A stretch of DNA of 64,000 nt from Gloeophyllum trabeum ATCC 11539 (taxonomy: Eukaryota > Basidiomycota > Agaricomycetes > Gloeophyllales > Gloeophyllaceae), in contig NW_006920410.1 of assembly GCF_000344685.1 (NCBI RefSeq), positions 550,717 through 614,716 of the forward strand, given 5' to 3'. The position numbers and the translations under genes were made by a program. Below the pieces are notes generated by a model. The model ran no database searches. It saw only the letters and a list, made by a program, of their open reading frames with translations, and was not told the origin of the DNA. Positions within the stretch are counted from its first letter, which is position 1; the number at the start of each line of letters is the position of its first letter. Shown here piece by piece: positions 1 to 12,085 of the stretch.

Positions 1-628
1 GCCGCCTGTTGCCGCTGAGTGGCGCCGCCTGTTGCCGCCGGCGGCCCACTCAATATCGATTGAAAGCCATATATGACATATTGTTCACAGGCTGAAGTGG
101 ATTCTGATGCGTGAATCTGGTAAATTATATCACAAGTACCCATATGCTGAGCCATATTTGGAATACTGTGTTGCGTACACTCTCGTTATATACTTAAGTT
201 ATAACTCTCGGGTGGTAACCGTCCCCATATATGTTATATGTCATCACATATAACATGGAGAGAAAGGTTGCCTACGGGCAGATATATTCCCCTTAACGGC
301 AGCTAATGTCATATTTGATATTCCTTACTGTCTATTGCTGGACTAAACAATCTCAAAATGAGTATTACATATTGCTTTGGCTGTATATTACTTCTTACGG
401 TTTGACATTCACGACCGGGTTCAGGTCAGCATCATATATTGAGTTGTCCGATGTGTAAACGGAGATCTACGGGGATGCGGGGAAAGACTTGAAGTCACCG
501 GGCAGTCTTGGACATCGTCCGCGGCAACGACGGACTACATTTCATCCTTGCTGGCCGAGGGTTCTTATAAGACTGCTTCGTCTGTATTCCCTCGTAACTG
601 ACGACTTCGATCCGCTGAGTCTTCCACG
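1..628. other. Upstream intergenic region with a short GC-rich direct repeat at the window edge
   Basis: No coding potential is seen here. A 15-base GC-rich unit occurs twice, at 1-15 and 24-38, and may be the edge of a longer array outside the window. The rest is AT-rich with several ATATG/CATAT stretches, and presumably holds the promoter of the downstream lyase gene; no specific promoter element can be defended. Confidence 0.5.
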
Positions 629-3464
629 ATGTCGAGCATACTGAAGTCTACCCGTACTCACCTCCGCATTTATCCCTGCGTTCGTCCTATGTCTTCCTCA
701 GCATTGCCGCCATCGACTTCGAGCACGGTTACTCCTCCCTGGTCGTTGCCGGTCACCCCTCCCAGTCCCGCTACTGAGAGCGCGCTTCACGCCCAGCGAG
801 TCTCGCAGTTGTCTTCGTTCTTCTCTTTGCCCCGCTTTGCCTCTCTCCAGCGCCCCTATACGCCGGAGTCTGTCGTCTCTAAACAAGGATCATTACCACC
901 ACTGCCGCTTCCCTCTAATCTTCTCGCAGACAAGCTATATGCGCTGTTTGAGGAACGGTCAAAGCAAGGGGTCGGGGTGAAGACCCTTGGCGTAGTGGAC
1001 CCGGTGCAGATGACCCAGACAGCGAGATTAGGACTGGAAGTCGCATATGTGAGCGGATGGGCATGCAGTAGTCTGCTAACCACAGGTAACAACGAAGTCG
1101 GCCCGGATCTGGGGTGAGCTCTGGAATACTTGCGGCTGCCCTACTTTCCTAAACTACTGGTGTTACGTTAGAGACTACCCGTACACTACGGTTCCCAATC
1201 AGGTGCATCGTATATTCCGCGCCCAGCAGCTGCATGACAGGAAGCATTATGACGAACGATTCAATGCCTCAGAGGGAGAACGCGCCAAGATGCCGTACAT
1301 TGACTATCTGCGACCCATAATTGCAGATGCTGACACTGGGTAGGCCCCATTTTGACAGCATATCGCATGTTATCTTCACCGGTGGTCTAGGCATGGCGGC
1401 ACCTCCGCTGTTATGAAGCTTGTCAAGTTATTCGCTGAATCGGCGGGTGAATTAAGTCTCGATGCCGTTGTCTGACTTACCGTTCTCGTGTAGGGAGCCG
1501 CCGGCATCCATCTTGAAGACCAACTCCACGGAGGGAAGAAGGTTAGTGGTCCTTGTCTCCGTGCTCTGCGTTCCCCATATAGCCTCTATTGTCGCTCTGC
1601 CATTGAATCGTCCCTTCGTCGTACACGCTGCTCGAGGTTACCCCTGGAATGCTCCCCAGAATTCTTCAGGCATACTAGAAAGGACCGCATGCTGTTCCAT
1701 CCGCCGCGAACGTTTCTATATCTCCGCCGTCGGCAACTTGTCTGGAAGGTAAACTCCGGATGAAGTGTTGACGGAGGAGATATCATGATCGCAACTCACG
1801 GTGGCCATCATGACACCGGACAGGGCAGCATAGCTCTCCTATCTGAGGTCGGAGTTGGTTCTTCGCTTTCAGAACGACTCCTTCCATGACATGCCTATGC
1901 GTTGGGTCACTCTCGAGGTTAGACTGGGGTATAATGTGGCCTAGCCATTTTACGCCTCTACTGCTGGACACGGTTCGCAGTTAGTTTCCTTTTTATACGA
2001 ATTTTGCGACGAGCGCGGGATATGGTGAAATCACCCGTTACTCCTACTATGCTGTACTTCATCACGACAAATAACCCCTCTTCCCCTGCATCCCTTCCTC
2101 CTGGTTCTGCATTTTGTTAAGCGTTGTCTAATCATATATCCCCTTCAGTGCGGCCATCTCGCAGGAAAGGTCCTCGTCCCAACCTCAACGCACGTCTCGC
2201 GCCTCATCGCCTCCCGCTTCCAACTGGACATCCTCCAGTCAACGATGCTCCTGATCGCCCGTACCGACGCCGAGTCGGGCAAGCTCATATCCAGCACCGT
2301 CGACCGTGCGGACGCCGCGTTCGTCAAGGGCGTCGTGACGAAGAATCGGGGAGAGAAGGGCCTGGCTGATGTCATCGCTGAGGCGGAGATGCGGGGCGCT
2401 AGCGGGAAGGAGGTGGATAAGGTCGAGAAGGAGTGGATGGACTCGCACCCGTTGGTCACCTTTGGTCAAGGTCGGTTTGCTTATGCCAAGGACATCTTGA
2501 TCCGTGCGTTACATACCTACCTTTCGTCGGCAGCTGTGCAGCAGGCTATCGAGTCTACGTCTTCGATCTCGGTTGCAGCCAAGAAAGACGCCTATGCTAA
2601 GTTCTTGGACGCTTCCAGCGGCAAGTCCAACCCCGAAGCACGAGAAATCGCGCGAGACATAGTCGGCGAATGGGTCGGCTGGGACTGGGATTGTATGTCC
2701 TCCGCAACAACTACATGTCTGCACCGCGCTCAGTCTGATGCATCCCACAGTGCCTAGAACTCGGGAGGGTTACTACCACTTCACCGGTGGGCTGGAGTGT
2801 GCTATCCAGCGGACCTTGACCTACGCACCTTACGCTGACCTCGTCTGGCTGGAAACAAAGACACCCGACCTTGAACAAGCTCGCTATTTCGCGAGGAAGA
2901 TCCGGGAGAAGTATCCTGGCAAGTGGTTGGTGTACAATCTGAGTCCCAGCTTCAACTGGAGTGCACATGGGTTCAATGGTGAGGGCATCGCCATTACCGC
3001 GTAGGTCGATCTAAGCGGAGTGACCGTGACGTCCAGATACCGATCTAAAGAACTTCACGAATGAACTGGGCAAGGAAGGGTTCGTGCTCCAATTGATATC
3101 TTTGGCCGGCTTACACAGTAATGGTGCTTCAATGGGTACGTCTGGTCACTTGCCGATAGGTGCCATGGGATTAATCACCGCATACGCAGCTGAGCTTGCC
3201 GGCCGATACAAAGAGGATGGCATGCTCGCCTATGTCGAACTCGTGCAACGCAAGGAGAAGGAAATCGGTTGCGATGTGCTCACACATCAGAAATGGTACG
3301 CCTTCCCTGGCGCCTCTCCTCATTTGTTTTGCCGTCAACTGACCGCTGTCGCTTTGAATACCAGGAGTGGCGCAAACTATATCGATCGCATCTTGAATAC
3401 TGTCTCCTCGGGCTCCTCAGCTACGTCGTCGATCGGAGCAGATTCCACCGAGCACCAGTTCTGA
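629..3464 (+). CDS. Isocitrate lyase family protein, probably mitochondrial 2-methylisocitrate lyase
   Basis: Enzyme of the isocitrate lyase/PEP mutase superfamily, splitting (methyl)isocitrate into succinate plus pyruvate or glyoxylate. Splice joins restore family blocks: VSGW and [18 protein letters not shown], then [16 protein letters not shown] joined to [11 protein letters not shown] (the catalytic KKCGH motif), [18 protein letters not shown] and [11 protein letters not shown]. Introns read at 1114-1171, 1340-1390, 1447-1497, 1542-2148, 2471-2533, 2693-2750, 2979-3036, 3136-3189 and 3296-3364. All are 51-69 bp except the fourth, at 607 bp, which falls exactly between KK and CGH. The roughly 50-residue N-terminal extension is rich in Ser, Arg and Pro and poor in acidic residues, as in a mitochondrial presequence. 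That favours methylisocitrate lyase (methylcitrate cycle) over glyoxysomal isocitrate lyase, but this is inference. The start is the first ATG of the open frame. All catalytic motifs are intact. Confidence 0.9.
1542..2148 (+). other. 607-bp intron inside the lyase active-site motif
   Basis: GT at 1542 and CAG at 2146-2148 bound a phase-0 intron whose removal joins GGKK to CGHLAGK, an invariant contiguous motif in this enzyme family. It is about ten times longer than the other eight introns of the gene. Short frames inside it match nothing I recognise, and I see no obvious terminal repeats. Confidence 0.8.
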
Positions 3465-3723
3465 ATGTCCTTCTGTGGTCCAGATGCACACATCCGCGAC
3501 GGAATCTATGATGCCATGCTACCTATATAGCATTGATAACTACAATGTGGATTACAGGATGTCGACAGCGAAAGCGAAGCGAAGAATAATGACAAGATGA
3601 AGAGATGATAAACATTCCACGTAACTACCTAATTTTCTAAGACGATGAGTGACCAATATATGTACCATTAAATTACAGCATGCATTTGACAAGAGAGGAA
3701 CCAAGCTTGAGTCGTGAGTAGTT

Positions 3724-6700
3724 TCAGTCCCGCTGATCCAGCCCATGGTAAGGGTAGCTCAACGACTTATGTGGGTCCATCTTCGGAGATACCATTTCGA
3801 ACTCTGAGGTATCGAAGCTGTGAGCATCATCATCCTCGTAGGATGGTCGCTGCGAGCCGGGTGGGGATGGACCATTTGATCCCAAAGGTGACCGTCGTGG
3901 TGGTGACGCTTGCAACGAAGACGTCGGAGTAGGCGTCAACTGGGCCCTCGAAGCCCCGTTATTGAATGACTGAGATTGCCGAACAGCACGAGTCGTAGCA
4001 TTCGCAGTGGCATACTGCTCGGGCAAGTTAGGACTAGGGGGGATCTCATTGAATGAAGAGATAGACCCCTTAGTCTTAGAAGCAGAGCCGAGTCCCAGGA
4101 TACTTGGCCGACGCTTCCGCGCACCCTCCGCTAGTTCAGTTGACGGAGGTCGTGAATTCTCCGGAATCGTGTCAGATTTGCTGGACAGCATCGACGATGA
4201 CTTCCAGGACTTGAGAATCGACTTCCTGACACTCCCCCGTTCCCCTGGTGTATTAGAAGGTGCTTGCGGTGGCTCAACACCAGGGGTGCTCGGGCCAGAA
4301 GATGGCAAAGGGGTCGAAGGCGGTTGAGGGGAGTAAGACTGGGGCGAGGGTGTAGGACGGGCTGGGTACGGGGACGCACGTCGTACCGGCATAGGGTACG
4401 GCGACTCTTGATTGAAGTGCACCGCATCCAATTCAGACCTTCTGGCGGGCTGTCTCTGCTGAGGATACCCAGAGGGCGGCGCCGACTGGAGGCCATTCGG
4501 CACCCTCGGGGGAGGCATCATGTCTTGGCGACCACCAGGTATTGGTGGTGTCTGAGGAGAAAGCCTGCCACCATTCGGAGCAGATGACGAGGAGCCGGAG
4601 ACCGAATTCTTATTGCTCTTTCTCCAGAACTTCTTGATGCTTTTCACGCTCACCAACGTCGTGCCGCCATTTACCTTGAGGCTCTTGCCATCTTCTTCCT
4701 CTTGGATTATAGAATCGCTAGAGAACCTGCTAGATGGTGCCCGTGATTGACTATATTCACTACTCTCCCGACCATCTGAGAACGCTTGAGAATCTCTTGT
4801 CTGTACTGTGGGTGCAGGTGCGGAGGGGAATCTGCCAAAAGGATCAGGCGACAAGGGAATCACGGGTGAATTCACGCTGTGCTTCAGGTGGGGTGTGAGC
4901 CCGGGATACTGGCCCTGTTCCTCCTCTAGCTCACGTTTCCGCTTTTCGCTTTCGGACGTGCTGGAGCTGGCAGAGGAATGTTGTCGATGGAAAATCTTTG
5001 GCGCATCTCTCGAGACCCCGTTAACAGTCAAGCGGGGCAGTGCTGGTTCAGTCGGAGTCTCTTCAGGCGTCTCTGTCGCTAGAACCGAGTACGGGACCGC
5101 TGGCCAGACCGCTTCTCCGGGACTAAGCACATATGATTTGCATCGACTAGGGTATCTAGATCCATGATAACTCACCCTACACGTCCTCCTGACGGCGGTA
5201 GTGGTTTATCGGTCTGGCGCGGTCTTAGTCCGTTCGCTGCCGGAGGGGCGAGACTCCCAGCCCCAAGGGATGACGACCGCTGAGGGGGGACGGGCCCCTC
5301 CTCAGGCAGCTCATATTCCATCCGCCGCGGCGACAGTGATGCCAAAGCCTGTTGCCGCACAAACCACACCTGGTGAGTCGGAGTCCGCATCAGCAGCAGC
5401 ACGCGCGTACCTTCTCGATCTCGTCCAGCTTCGCCCGCATTAAGTACTGGCTCTTCCTTCGGTCATAAGGATCATTCTCATCATACTGCCATGAAACCCG
5501 GATCAAAAACCGTCAACTATTGATGGGCCACCGGGGGATACGCACCTCGTCGTCTGGCCCGAGAACGCTCACGTCCAGACCCAGGTCGAGGTCCTCAAAC
5601 ACGACGCCTTCCCTGCGTTCGTCCGTAGGACTCCGCACCCGGGCCTCTCGCTCCTGTCGTTCCGCGGACTGATCCCGCGAACTGCCTTCGCTCTCCGATG
5701 GCGTCTGTTCTCCCGTGAGATACGCTAACTTACTAGAGTCGCCACTAAGAGGGAGCAGCGGACTGTTGTCCGGAAGCGCCAAATCGCCAGGGACTGGTGG
5801 GATATCAAGTGGTGGGGGAACGTGTTTCTTGATGGTCGCGGCCGTCTTCGGAGATGACGTGCGCTTGCTGCCCGGCTGCGGTGGTGAGTCGGGGATGTTA
5901 ACTGAAAGCCGGGGTCGACCGTTCTCCTCCCACAACTCCTGAACCTGCACGGTATCATCTTGATCATCATCGTACTCGCTCTCTTCCTGTTCCGCTAAGG
6001 TAGCACCATCCAGGGCGAGATCAGGGTCGTTCGGGATCTTCGGTCTGCGCCTTTGGGTCCCAGCCTGCAGGTCGGCGTGAATGTCAGCCCATGTATCAGC
6101 GTCAGACCCAAACACATCCTCAAGCGGGTCCTGGGCTTCGTGAATGGTAGAAACTGAACGTGCCAGGGGAGCAGTGGGCTCTTCCTCTTCTTCCTCAGAA
6201 TCGAGGTCGGAGTGAGAAGGTGAAAACGAAGAAACATGGCCATCCTGGGGCTCAGAATCGGAAAGTGGAAGATATCCCCCACGCGGTGATTCAAATTCAA
6301 GTTCATGGTCGCTATCGCTCACCTGCCCATCATCCTCCTCCACATCAACCGCCCTGCGACCTTGTTTCCCCAAGGCAAAGCTCGGCGCCGGGCTCGCGGT
6401 CTGCAGCCCGCGCACCAGCTCGAGCTCGAGCGGCGTCCGCGCCTCCGACGCGTCCGTGTCCTTCGAGTCCGCCCGCTTCCTGCTCGCGCGGCTGTCGGCC
6501 CGCCGCGCGAGGTTGTTCCGCCGGCTCCGTATCCACGGTTCGTACCACTGGGCCTTCCGCCGGTCGATGTCGAACTCGACCTTCGCCAGGATTGGGATTA
6601 ATGATGGGGAATGCAGTCCCGGGAGATCAAGAGACTCCGCGCGGGGGTCGAGCGGGCCCTCTGCACTCGGCGAGACGGAGGAGTCAGGCGTCTCGGGTTC

Positions 6701-7573
6701 GTGCTCGGACTGTGACGCGCTGCGAATGCTCGACTTGGCACGTAGATCAGATGTAGAAGAGGGAGTCGACGGAGACGGCGTAGCGGGATATCCAGTGAGG
6801 GGCTGGGGCGTCTCCACCCGTAGAGGAGTCATCAGTGTCCGTAAACCACCGTCCTGGGATGGGTTGCTCCCGAGCCCTAATCCCAGACCGAAACCCTGCC
6901 CAAGTCCCGCTTCCTCTCGTTCTGTCCTCGCGACCCTTGACCAGAGTAGTTTCCATATTTCCTCGGACAGCCTCGGGCCCGGCTCCTCGCCCTCCATACC
7001 TCCATGACCCATATCGATACTTTGCTGAGGACTAAGTGCGCCTTGCCTCCGCGGTGTGGTGGAGACGAGGTACAGGATCATGCCCACCGTACTTGGCAGA
7101 GCGTACTCCTTCGCAATCGCGCCGAGTTGACTCTGTAGTGTCGGGTACAGCGGGACAAGCGTCCCCCTTCTAAACTGAGTGTGATAGCCGGAAGCATGAG
7201 AAGGCGGAGGGGCAAGGTCCGAGTAGTCGCCCTGCTCCGAGTCGTGAGGAAGATGAATCGGGGGTATGACGTGCAGTAAGAACTTGGAAGTAGGTTGGGC
7301 ACCATAGGTCGAGTAGGTGGACGCAGCAGAGGGCGTGGGCGAGCGTCGATGGTTGTCCGGGAAAAGAGAGGAAGTAGATGTGTTCGGGCTGGCAGAGAGA
7401 TTAAAGGCAGACTGGTTGGGCGACGAGCCGGCCGGTAAAGGAATGGATACGCCGAGAGCGTTGGCGAGTTTCGCGAGTCGGTGCGGGGGTAACGGAGTTC
7501 GCGGGGGCGGCCATGTCGGTGTCGGCGAGGGTTCTGGCGGGAGCGACGAGGACCGAGAAGCTCGTGGAGGCAT
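3724..7573 (-). CDS. Large low-complexity protein of unknown function (about 1224 residues)
   Basis: I do not recognise this protein. Four exons read: 5546-7573, 5411-5485, 5176-5348 (or from 5369) and 3724-5122. Introns are 60, 62 (or 41) and 53 bp, and frame is maintained throughout. The ordered parts are a block near residues 90-165 (GYHTQFRRGTLVPLYPTL, then EYALPSTVGMILYLVS) and a short exon-B motif rich in charged residues (DENDPYDRRKSQYLMRAKLD). The rest is Ser/Pro-rich with acidic runs (DSEEEEEEPT) and basic Ser-rich patches in the C-terminal third (SVRKSILKSWKSSS). There is no signal peptide, membrane segment or catalytic motif. The composition fits a cytoplasmic scaffold or signalling protein regulated by phosphorylation, which is inference only. 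Confidence 0.8.
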
Positions 7574-9615
7574 TATTAGTGTGTGATCGGCCTTGGTAAA
7601 AGAGAGTCGTGGCGAGTGAATGCGGTTTACGGCGATAGCATTAGGCTACAGTGGTTGAGCAGGGCAAGCATGCCCGAACCGCGGATATTCACGTACAAGT
7701 CGTCCTCGTTCCCACTAACTATCCCTTCGAGTAAGCTGAATATCTCTTTCTATTACGCCTTCATAGACAAAAATGACCGCGAAATACATGAATCATCATG
7801 GAAGTTAGTTGAGAAAGCGGTTCCTGCTAACTGGAGAACGTACGAATCTTTCCAGTCCTTCCCCAACGTCCTTACAGCAAACACCGATGCCTGGCAGCAC
7901 TCGGTCGGCGTGTTCAGAAAGGAACGAAGCTTTCCCAGCGACCACGAAACCTGAGATTCTGAGACACTGCGGGAAAGGGGAAAGAGAGACGGTTGCACCC
8001 AAAAGCAGGGGCCGCGGGAAACTGCTATCTTCCAAGTTCCAACTCGGATGCCAGCGCCGTACACAAGTAGTATGACCAGCAATAATAGGACGGTCAATCT
8101 ACGGTCAATATCATGATGTCTTCCGCATAGTCTGGCAAAGGGATCATGATGCTCCACCCTGTCTAGCCTGTAACGTGGTAGCTATGGTGATGAAGCTCAA
8201 ACATACGAGGCTTGTGGGCATGCGGGAGACAGATCGTGGACTTTGTATGTCAAACATATATTCAACTGACAGAAAGATGGCATGTTCTGGGGCGAAGACG
8301 CATAATAGGTATGTTATTCATCCGAGTAAGTGGACCGGCCTTGCTATTCCAATCGCGAAAACCCTCCCTACCGCATCCACGATTTCTCAAAATCTACTCC
8401 GGAGACTGCAACTCCATCAGCATCTCGCAAGGGCAGGCATACGAATCACGTCTCGCACTGCCGGGGCAGCGGCACTCGATCATGTATCATTGCTGCAGTT
8501 GATCCTCGGGATAAGCTGTACAAGAATAACTGGCAATCCCATAGCTATTTGAGGCCCATCTCGCGCAAAGCGGGCACCCGGAGTTCAGTAGAGAACCTAG
8601 GGATCACCCCCGACCAGTCTCAAGAGTATCGCACCGAAAGGCACACTGTCAAAGAGCACGAGGCCTCCAGCATACAACTTACAGGATTTCGATCCAAGAT
8701 CAATCCTGTCATACGCGTTCGACTCGTGTATACAGTCTTTTATCCATGGGGCAAGTTCACATTCCAGTTAGAGCTCGGTGAATTACTCTCCGCTGGGTTC
8801 TCGACAGCGTTATCAACGTTATTAACAAAAATGGTAGTTATTAACATGTAATTAACATTGTCAATAACCAAAAGGCCACATTTGGCCACATTCCGTGTCC
8901 TCGACACCCCATTCGAGTCAGTGCTCGTAAAACACGTCCCTCAGGCCCCAATAAATGTAGAGACATGTTCTCCTTCTCTTTGGAGCACTTGAAAGCCTTT
9001 GTAGGAGCAGTACTGTGAGGAACAAGTCCGAGTCATCGAGCAGCTGCAATGCATGAGAGACCAGGCTTGGCACACGACGAAAACAACCTCATTGCCTGGA
9101 CAGTAGGTGGCATGACTGTCTCGTCCTCCGTAGAGTGGCTTGTAGTTGCTCACGAAACACCAGATACACCCCGACACTGCCCAGAGTCTCCTTGGACAAC
9201 CATGTCCCACTGGTAGTCCCGAATACCCGGTTCAGGGTAATTAACCAAGGGAAATCCGACCCTGAGATATTGACAAGTAATTAACCTGTTAATTACAGCT
9301 TGTTATTAACCGCTGCCAAGAACTCAGGGTATTTCACTGAGCTCTAATTCCAGTGTCGTCCAGCACCCGCGCGATTCTACAGCGTCCGCACAGAACGAGT
9401 GGCAGAAAGAAGGTAACTCGGCGAATCCCGGCGTGCGACGTGTGAGGTCACCGGTCCCTGCCCCGGTGGCGTTAAAGCGTTAAAGCTCAGCTTACAATGG
9501 CCTGGCAGACGCCGACACGGCACTGGCACCGATATACATCTTGCTCCTGACTCTCATACCAGCGCGTATTCGAACTAGAGCCGGGCACCGCCAGATTTGA
9601 CACGAAGCTGACAAG
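7574..9615. other. Gene-free interval
   Basis: About 2 kb with only short frames (longest 173 codons at 8330-8851, of random-looking composition). It presumably contains the promoters of the unknown protein to the left and the RING ligase to the right. Its one distinctive structure is the AT-rich inverted-repeat segment listed separately at about 8808-9320. Confidence 0.55.
8808..9320. repeat. AT-rich segment flanked by degenerate inverted repeats, candidate MITE-like element
   Basis: The left flank (about 8808-8870) carries repeated TTATTAAC/TAATTAAC words and the string TGTAATTAACA followed by TTGTCAATA. The right flank (about 9238-9320), read on the opposite strand, contains the same two strings in the same order (TGTAATTAACA, then TTGTCAATA), separated by one extra GGTTAATTAC word. 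Between them lie about 370 bases without coding potential, beginning with a short direct repeat of GGCCACATT at about 8874-8892. Inverted flanks around a non-coding core suggest a short non-autonomous DNA element, but target-site duplications are not evident and the boundaries are approximate. Confidence 0.4.
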
Positions 9616-11354
9616 ATGGCGTCGAGGGAGCCGATGTGGTACTGTCATGAGGTGAATACTGCTACTCCCGATAGAGGGTCTCTCGTGGCGGGGCGATAAC
9701 CATCCGATGTATGCGACAGTGCCATGCTGAAATGAGGCCATTGATGGTGAGTAACGTTGAGTACGCTATTGAATGTAAAAGGAGGTGCTGAGTGCGACGA
9801 TCGTGCAGCAACCAGACCCGATATGCGCGTCGTGCCATGGGAGTTTCGTAGAAAGGGTGCGTCCACACCGTGTTGCAATTGATTCTTGTACTCGATTACT
9901 CAAATGCTTCATGGAATGTAGATTGAGAATCCCCAGGACGACCCTAGAGCGTTCACCGCGCCCGGACTGCCTGGTGGGGGTGACGTGCCGGAATTCGACC
10001 AATTCCTCAGTGCGTACAATGCATGGCCAAAGACACGCATTCACCGCTCAACTGTTTCACTCTGTAGTAGGATTGCATGATCTACTGGCTCACCCGCGAC
10101 CCCGATCACCTGCGCCACGGCCCTCGTCCCCAGATACGTCTGCATCAAGAGCCGGGGTGAGTGTCTATCCTCTCTGCACTGAGACGGGGGAAAACACCTA
10201 ATTCTGCACTTAGGGTGGCGTTCGGATTGAGTTCAGTAGTAGACGGCCGGGAGGTGTGAGCACCTTCATCATAGGTGGACCGAACACACTAGGCCGATCA
10301 GGGTCAAGCGATAGCTTGAATGGCGGCCCTCCTATGTAAGCCGCATAGCCCTCTCTGATACCCCTACCTAGCATTAAACCACCTGGTGTATCTAGGTTCA
10401 TGCGGAGAAACAGTGCTAATGGTGGGACCATGGGCGATGACCCCGACAACGGGATCGCCGGGAACCTGATGATGCAGTACCTCATATCAATGCTGTCACA
10501 GAGACCTGGGCAGCCCGGGGGCCGTGATCCACTCGGTGGGCTGGGTGGGCTCTTTGGGCCGATGTTTGGCGGTGCGGAGGGCGGGAGATGGGGTGATTAT
10601 GTGTTCAGTCAGGAAGGTACGTAGTCCGGAAGTTGAGTTGTCTTATATCGCTGAATGACGCCTGCGGGCAACAGCATTGGATCAGATCATGACTCAGTTG
10701 ATGGAGAATTCCAATGCACATCGACCTGTTCCCGCGCCCGAAGATGTCGTCGCCAAGTTGCCGAGGGAGGTTCTACAAGAAGGATGTGAGTGTGCATGAG
10801 AGCTCACTGAAGCTCGCACTAATCTATTTGCAGCACCGTTACTCGAGAAGGATTGTGCCGTGTGCAAAGAGCAGTTCAAGCTCGGTACGGAGGATCCCGA
10901 TGAACAAATAGTGGTGACACTACCCTGCAAACACCCATTTCACGAACCCTGCATCCTCCCCTGGCTGAAATCCAGCGGGACATGTCCTGTATGCCGGTAA
11001 GTAGTCTCTCGTATCTACGCTCGGCCCCCTCTCACCGATGGGATTAGATTTGCCCTCGTTCCTCAAAATAATGAGAACAGTTCAGGGTCACCACCAGCAG
11101 GCGGCTCGCGCGGCCCGGGCAGTCGACCAGGGAGTCCTTCGAATAACCGACCGAGATCACCAGGCTCAGGTGGCTCACAAGGCGGTGGCGGTGGCGGTGG
11201 CGGGCTCCTCAGCAGTTTGCTGTCGCATTTGAACCCGCTGCAGCATAGCAATAACGGCGGGGGTGGCTCTTCGGGGCCCTCAAGGTCGCGGTCCGATCCA
11301 GAGGGTAATTCTGGATCGCATCTGCCTGGGTCTTGGAGTGAACCTGTGGATTGA
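9616..11354 (+). CDS. RING-H2 E3 ubiquitin ligase, RNF126/RNF115 (BCA2) type
   Basis: E3 ligase with two zinc modules, as in RNF126/115. The N-terminus has a zinc-ribbon-like module (WYCHECHAEMRPLM, then DPICASCHGSFVE). The C-terminal half has a full RING-H2: C-AVC, LPCKHPFH, C-ILPW, then TCPVCR. A Gly/Ser/Pro-rich tail follows the RING, with a run of glycines. Exons read: 9616-9651, 9720-9746, 9809-9856, 9922-10009, 10071-10156, 10214-10335, 10396-10616, 10675-10785, 10834-10996 and 11048-11354. All nine introns are 48-68 bp and phases are consistent. The start is the first of two in-frame ATGs (9616, 9634). Known family members ubiquitinate membrane-protein clients and act in endosomal sorting or cytosolic quality control; that role here is inferred from the family. 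Confidence 0.88.
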
Positions 11355-12085
11355 GGTATATGTGGCACATTTGACTGGATAGGGGGATGAGATGCTCCGT
11401 CGTATTCTAATGTCTTCATAGATTCTGTAGCTATGAGTTTGTTGTATTTTTCGTTCTGCGGTATGTTTTACCACACGCGCTTTCGCTTCACTCCTGCATA
11501 GGCATTCATAAGGACATTCAGCTGTTCCGAAATAATTGTACAAGTGAGACAGTCTCCCGATTGGAATACATTCAGTACAGTAGGAAACAAAAGGCACCCC
11601 AGCGACACGAGTGCTCGGCACCAATGCGAACTCATCTTGATCGCAACAGATGTGGCTCCGCTAAGATCGACATCCCACGCTTCTCCGAAAACCTCCAGGA
11701 TGCGGGCGTAGTTACTAACGTCTTATGGCAGACAAAGCTGCAGAACAATAGAAAGCTGTACCATATTAACCACGGGGGAATGACTTCGAAGGCATTCCGT
11801 TGTGGAAGAGAACTGCAGTCGCATTGAGGCTTCAAGTTGGAATGGTATGCCGCATATCTGCCACCGTACCGGCCTCCGGTTAGTCGAGATCGATGATTTT
11901 CCAGCGTCATCCACAGCATGTCAGGGACAGAACACAGGGTAATTGACATCGCATAGATCCCTTTATTAAATGGGGTAATGGCGGAGTCAGATCACCTCTC
12001 CGAAGTCCGCACTAGCCCGTCCGCTGCATATTGTGCGGGAGCCACTTCTGTCGTTCGCCTCTTGCTTGCGATCCACGAGGATAAC
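11355..12085. other. Intergenic region, nothing recognised
   Basis: About 730 bases between the RING ligase stop and the next membrane protein start. The frames present (longest 118 codons) have no recognisable composition. It presumably holds the terminator of the left gene and the promoter of the right one. Confidence 0.5.

Noticed and set aside
3136..3159. A 24-bp intron in the lyase gene
   Set aside because: Too short for splicing. Using the acceptor at 3188-3189 gives a 54-bp intron and a better protein join (GASM to [10 protein letters not shown]).
8330..8851. 173-codon frame upstream of the inverted-repeat element
   Set aside because: No domain, hydrophobic pattern or splice context, and it runs into the AT-rich repeat flank.
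9747..9781. A 35-bp intron in the RING ligase
   Set aside because: Using the acceptor at 9808 gives a normal 62-bp intron and the expected spacing MRPLM-QPDPICASC between zinc ligands.
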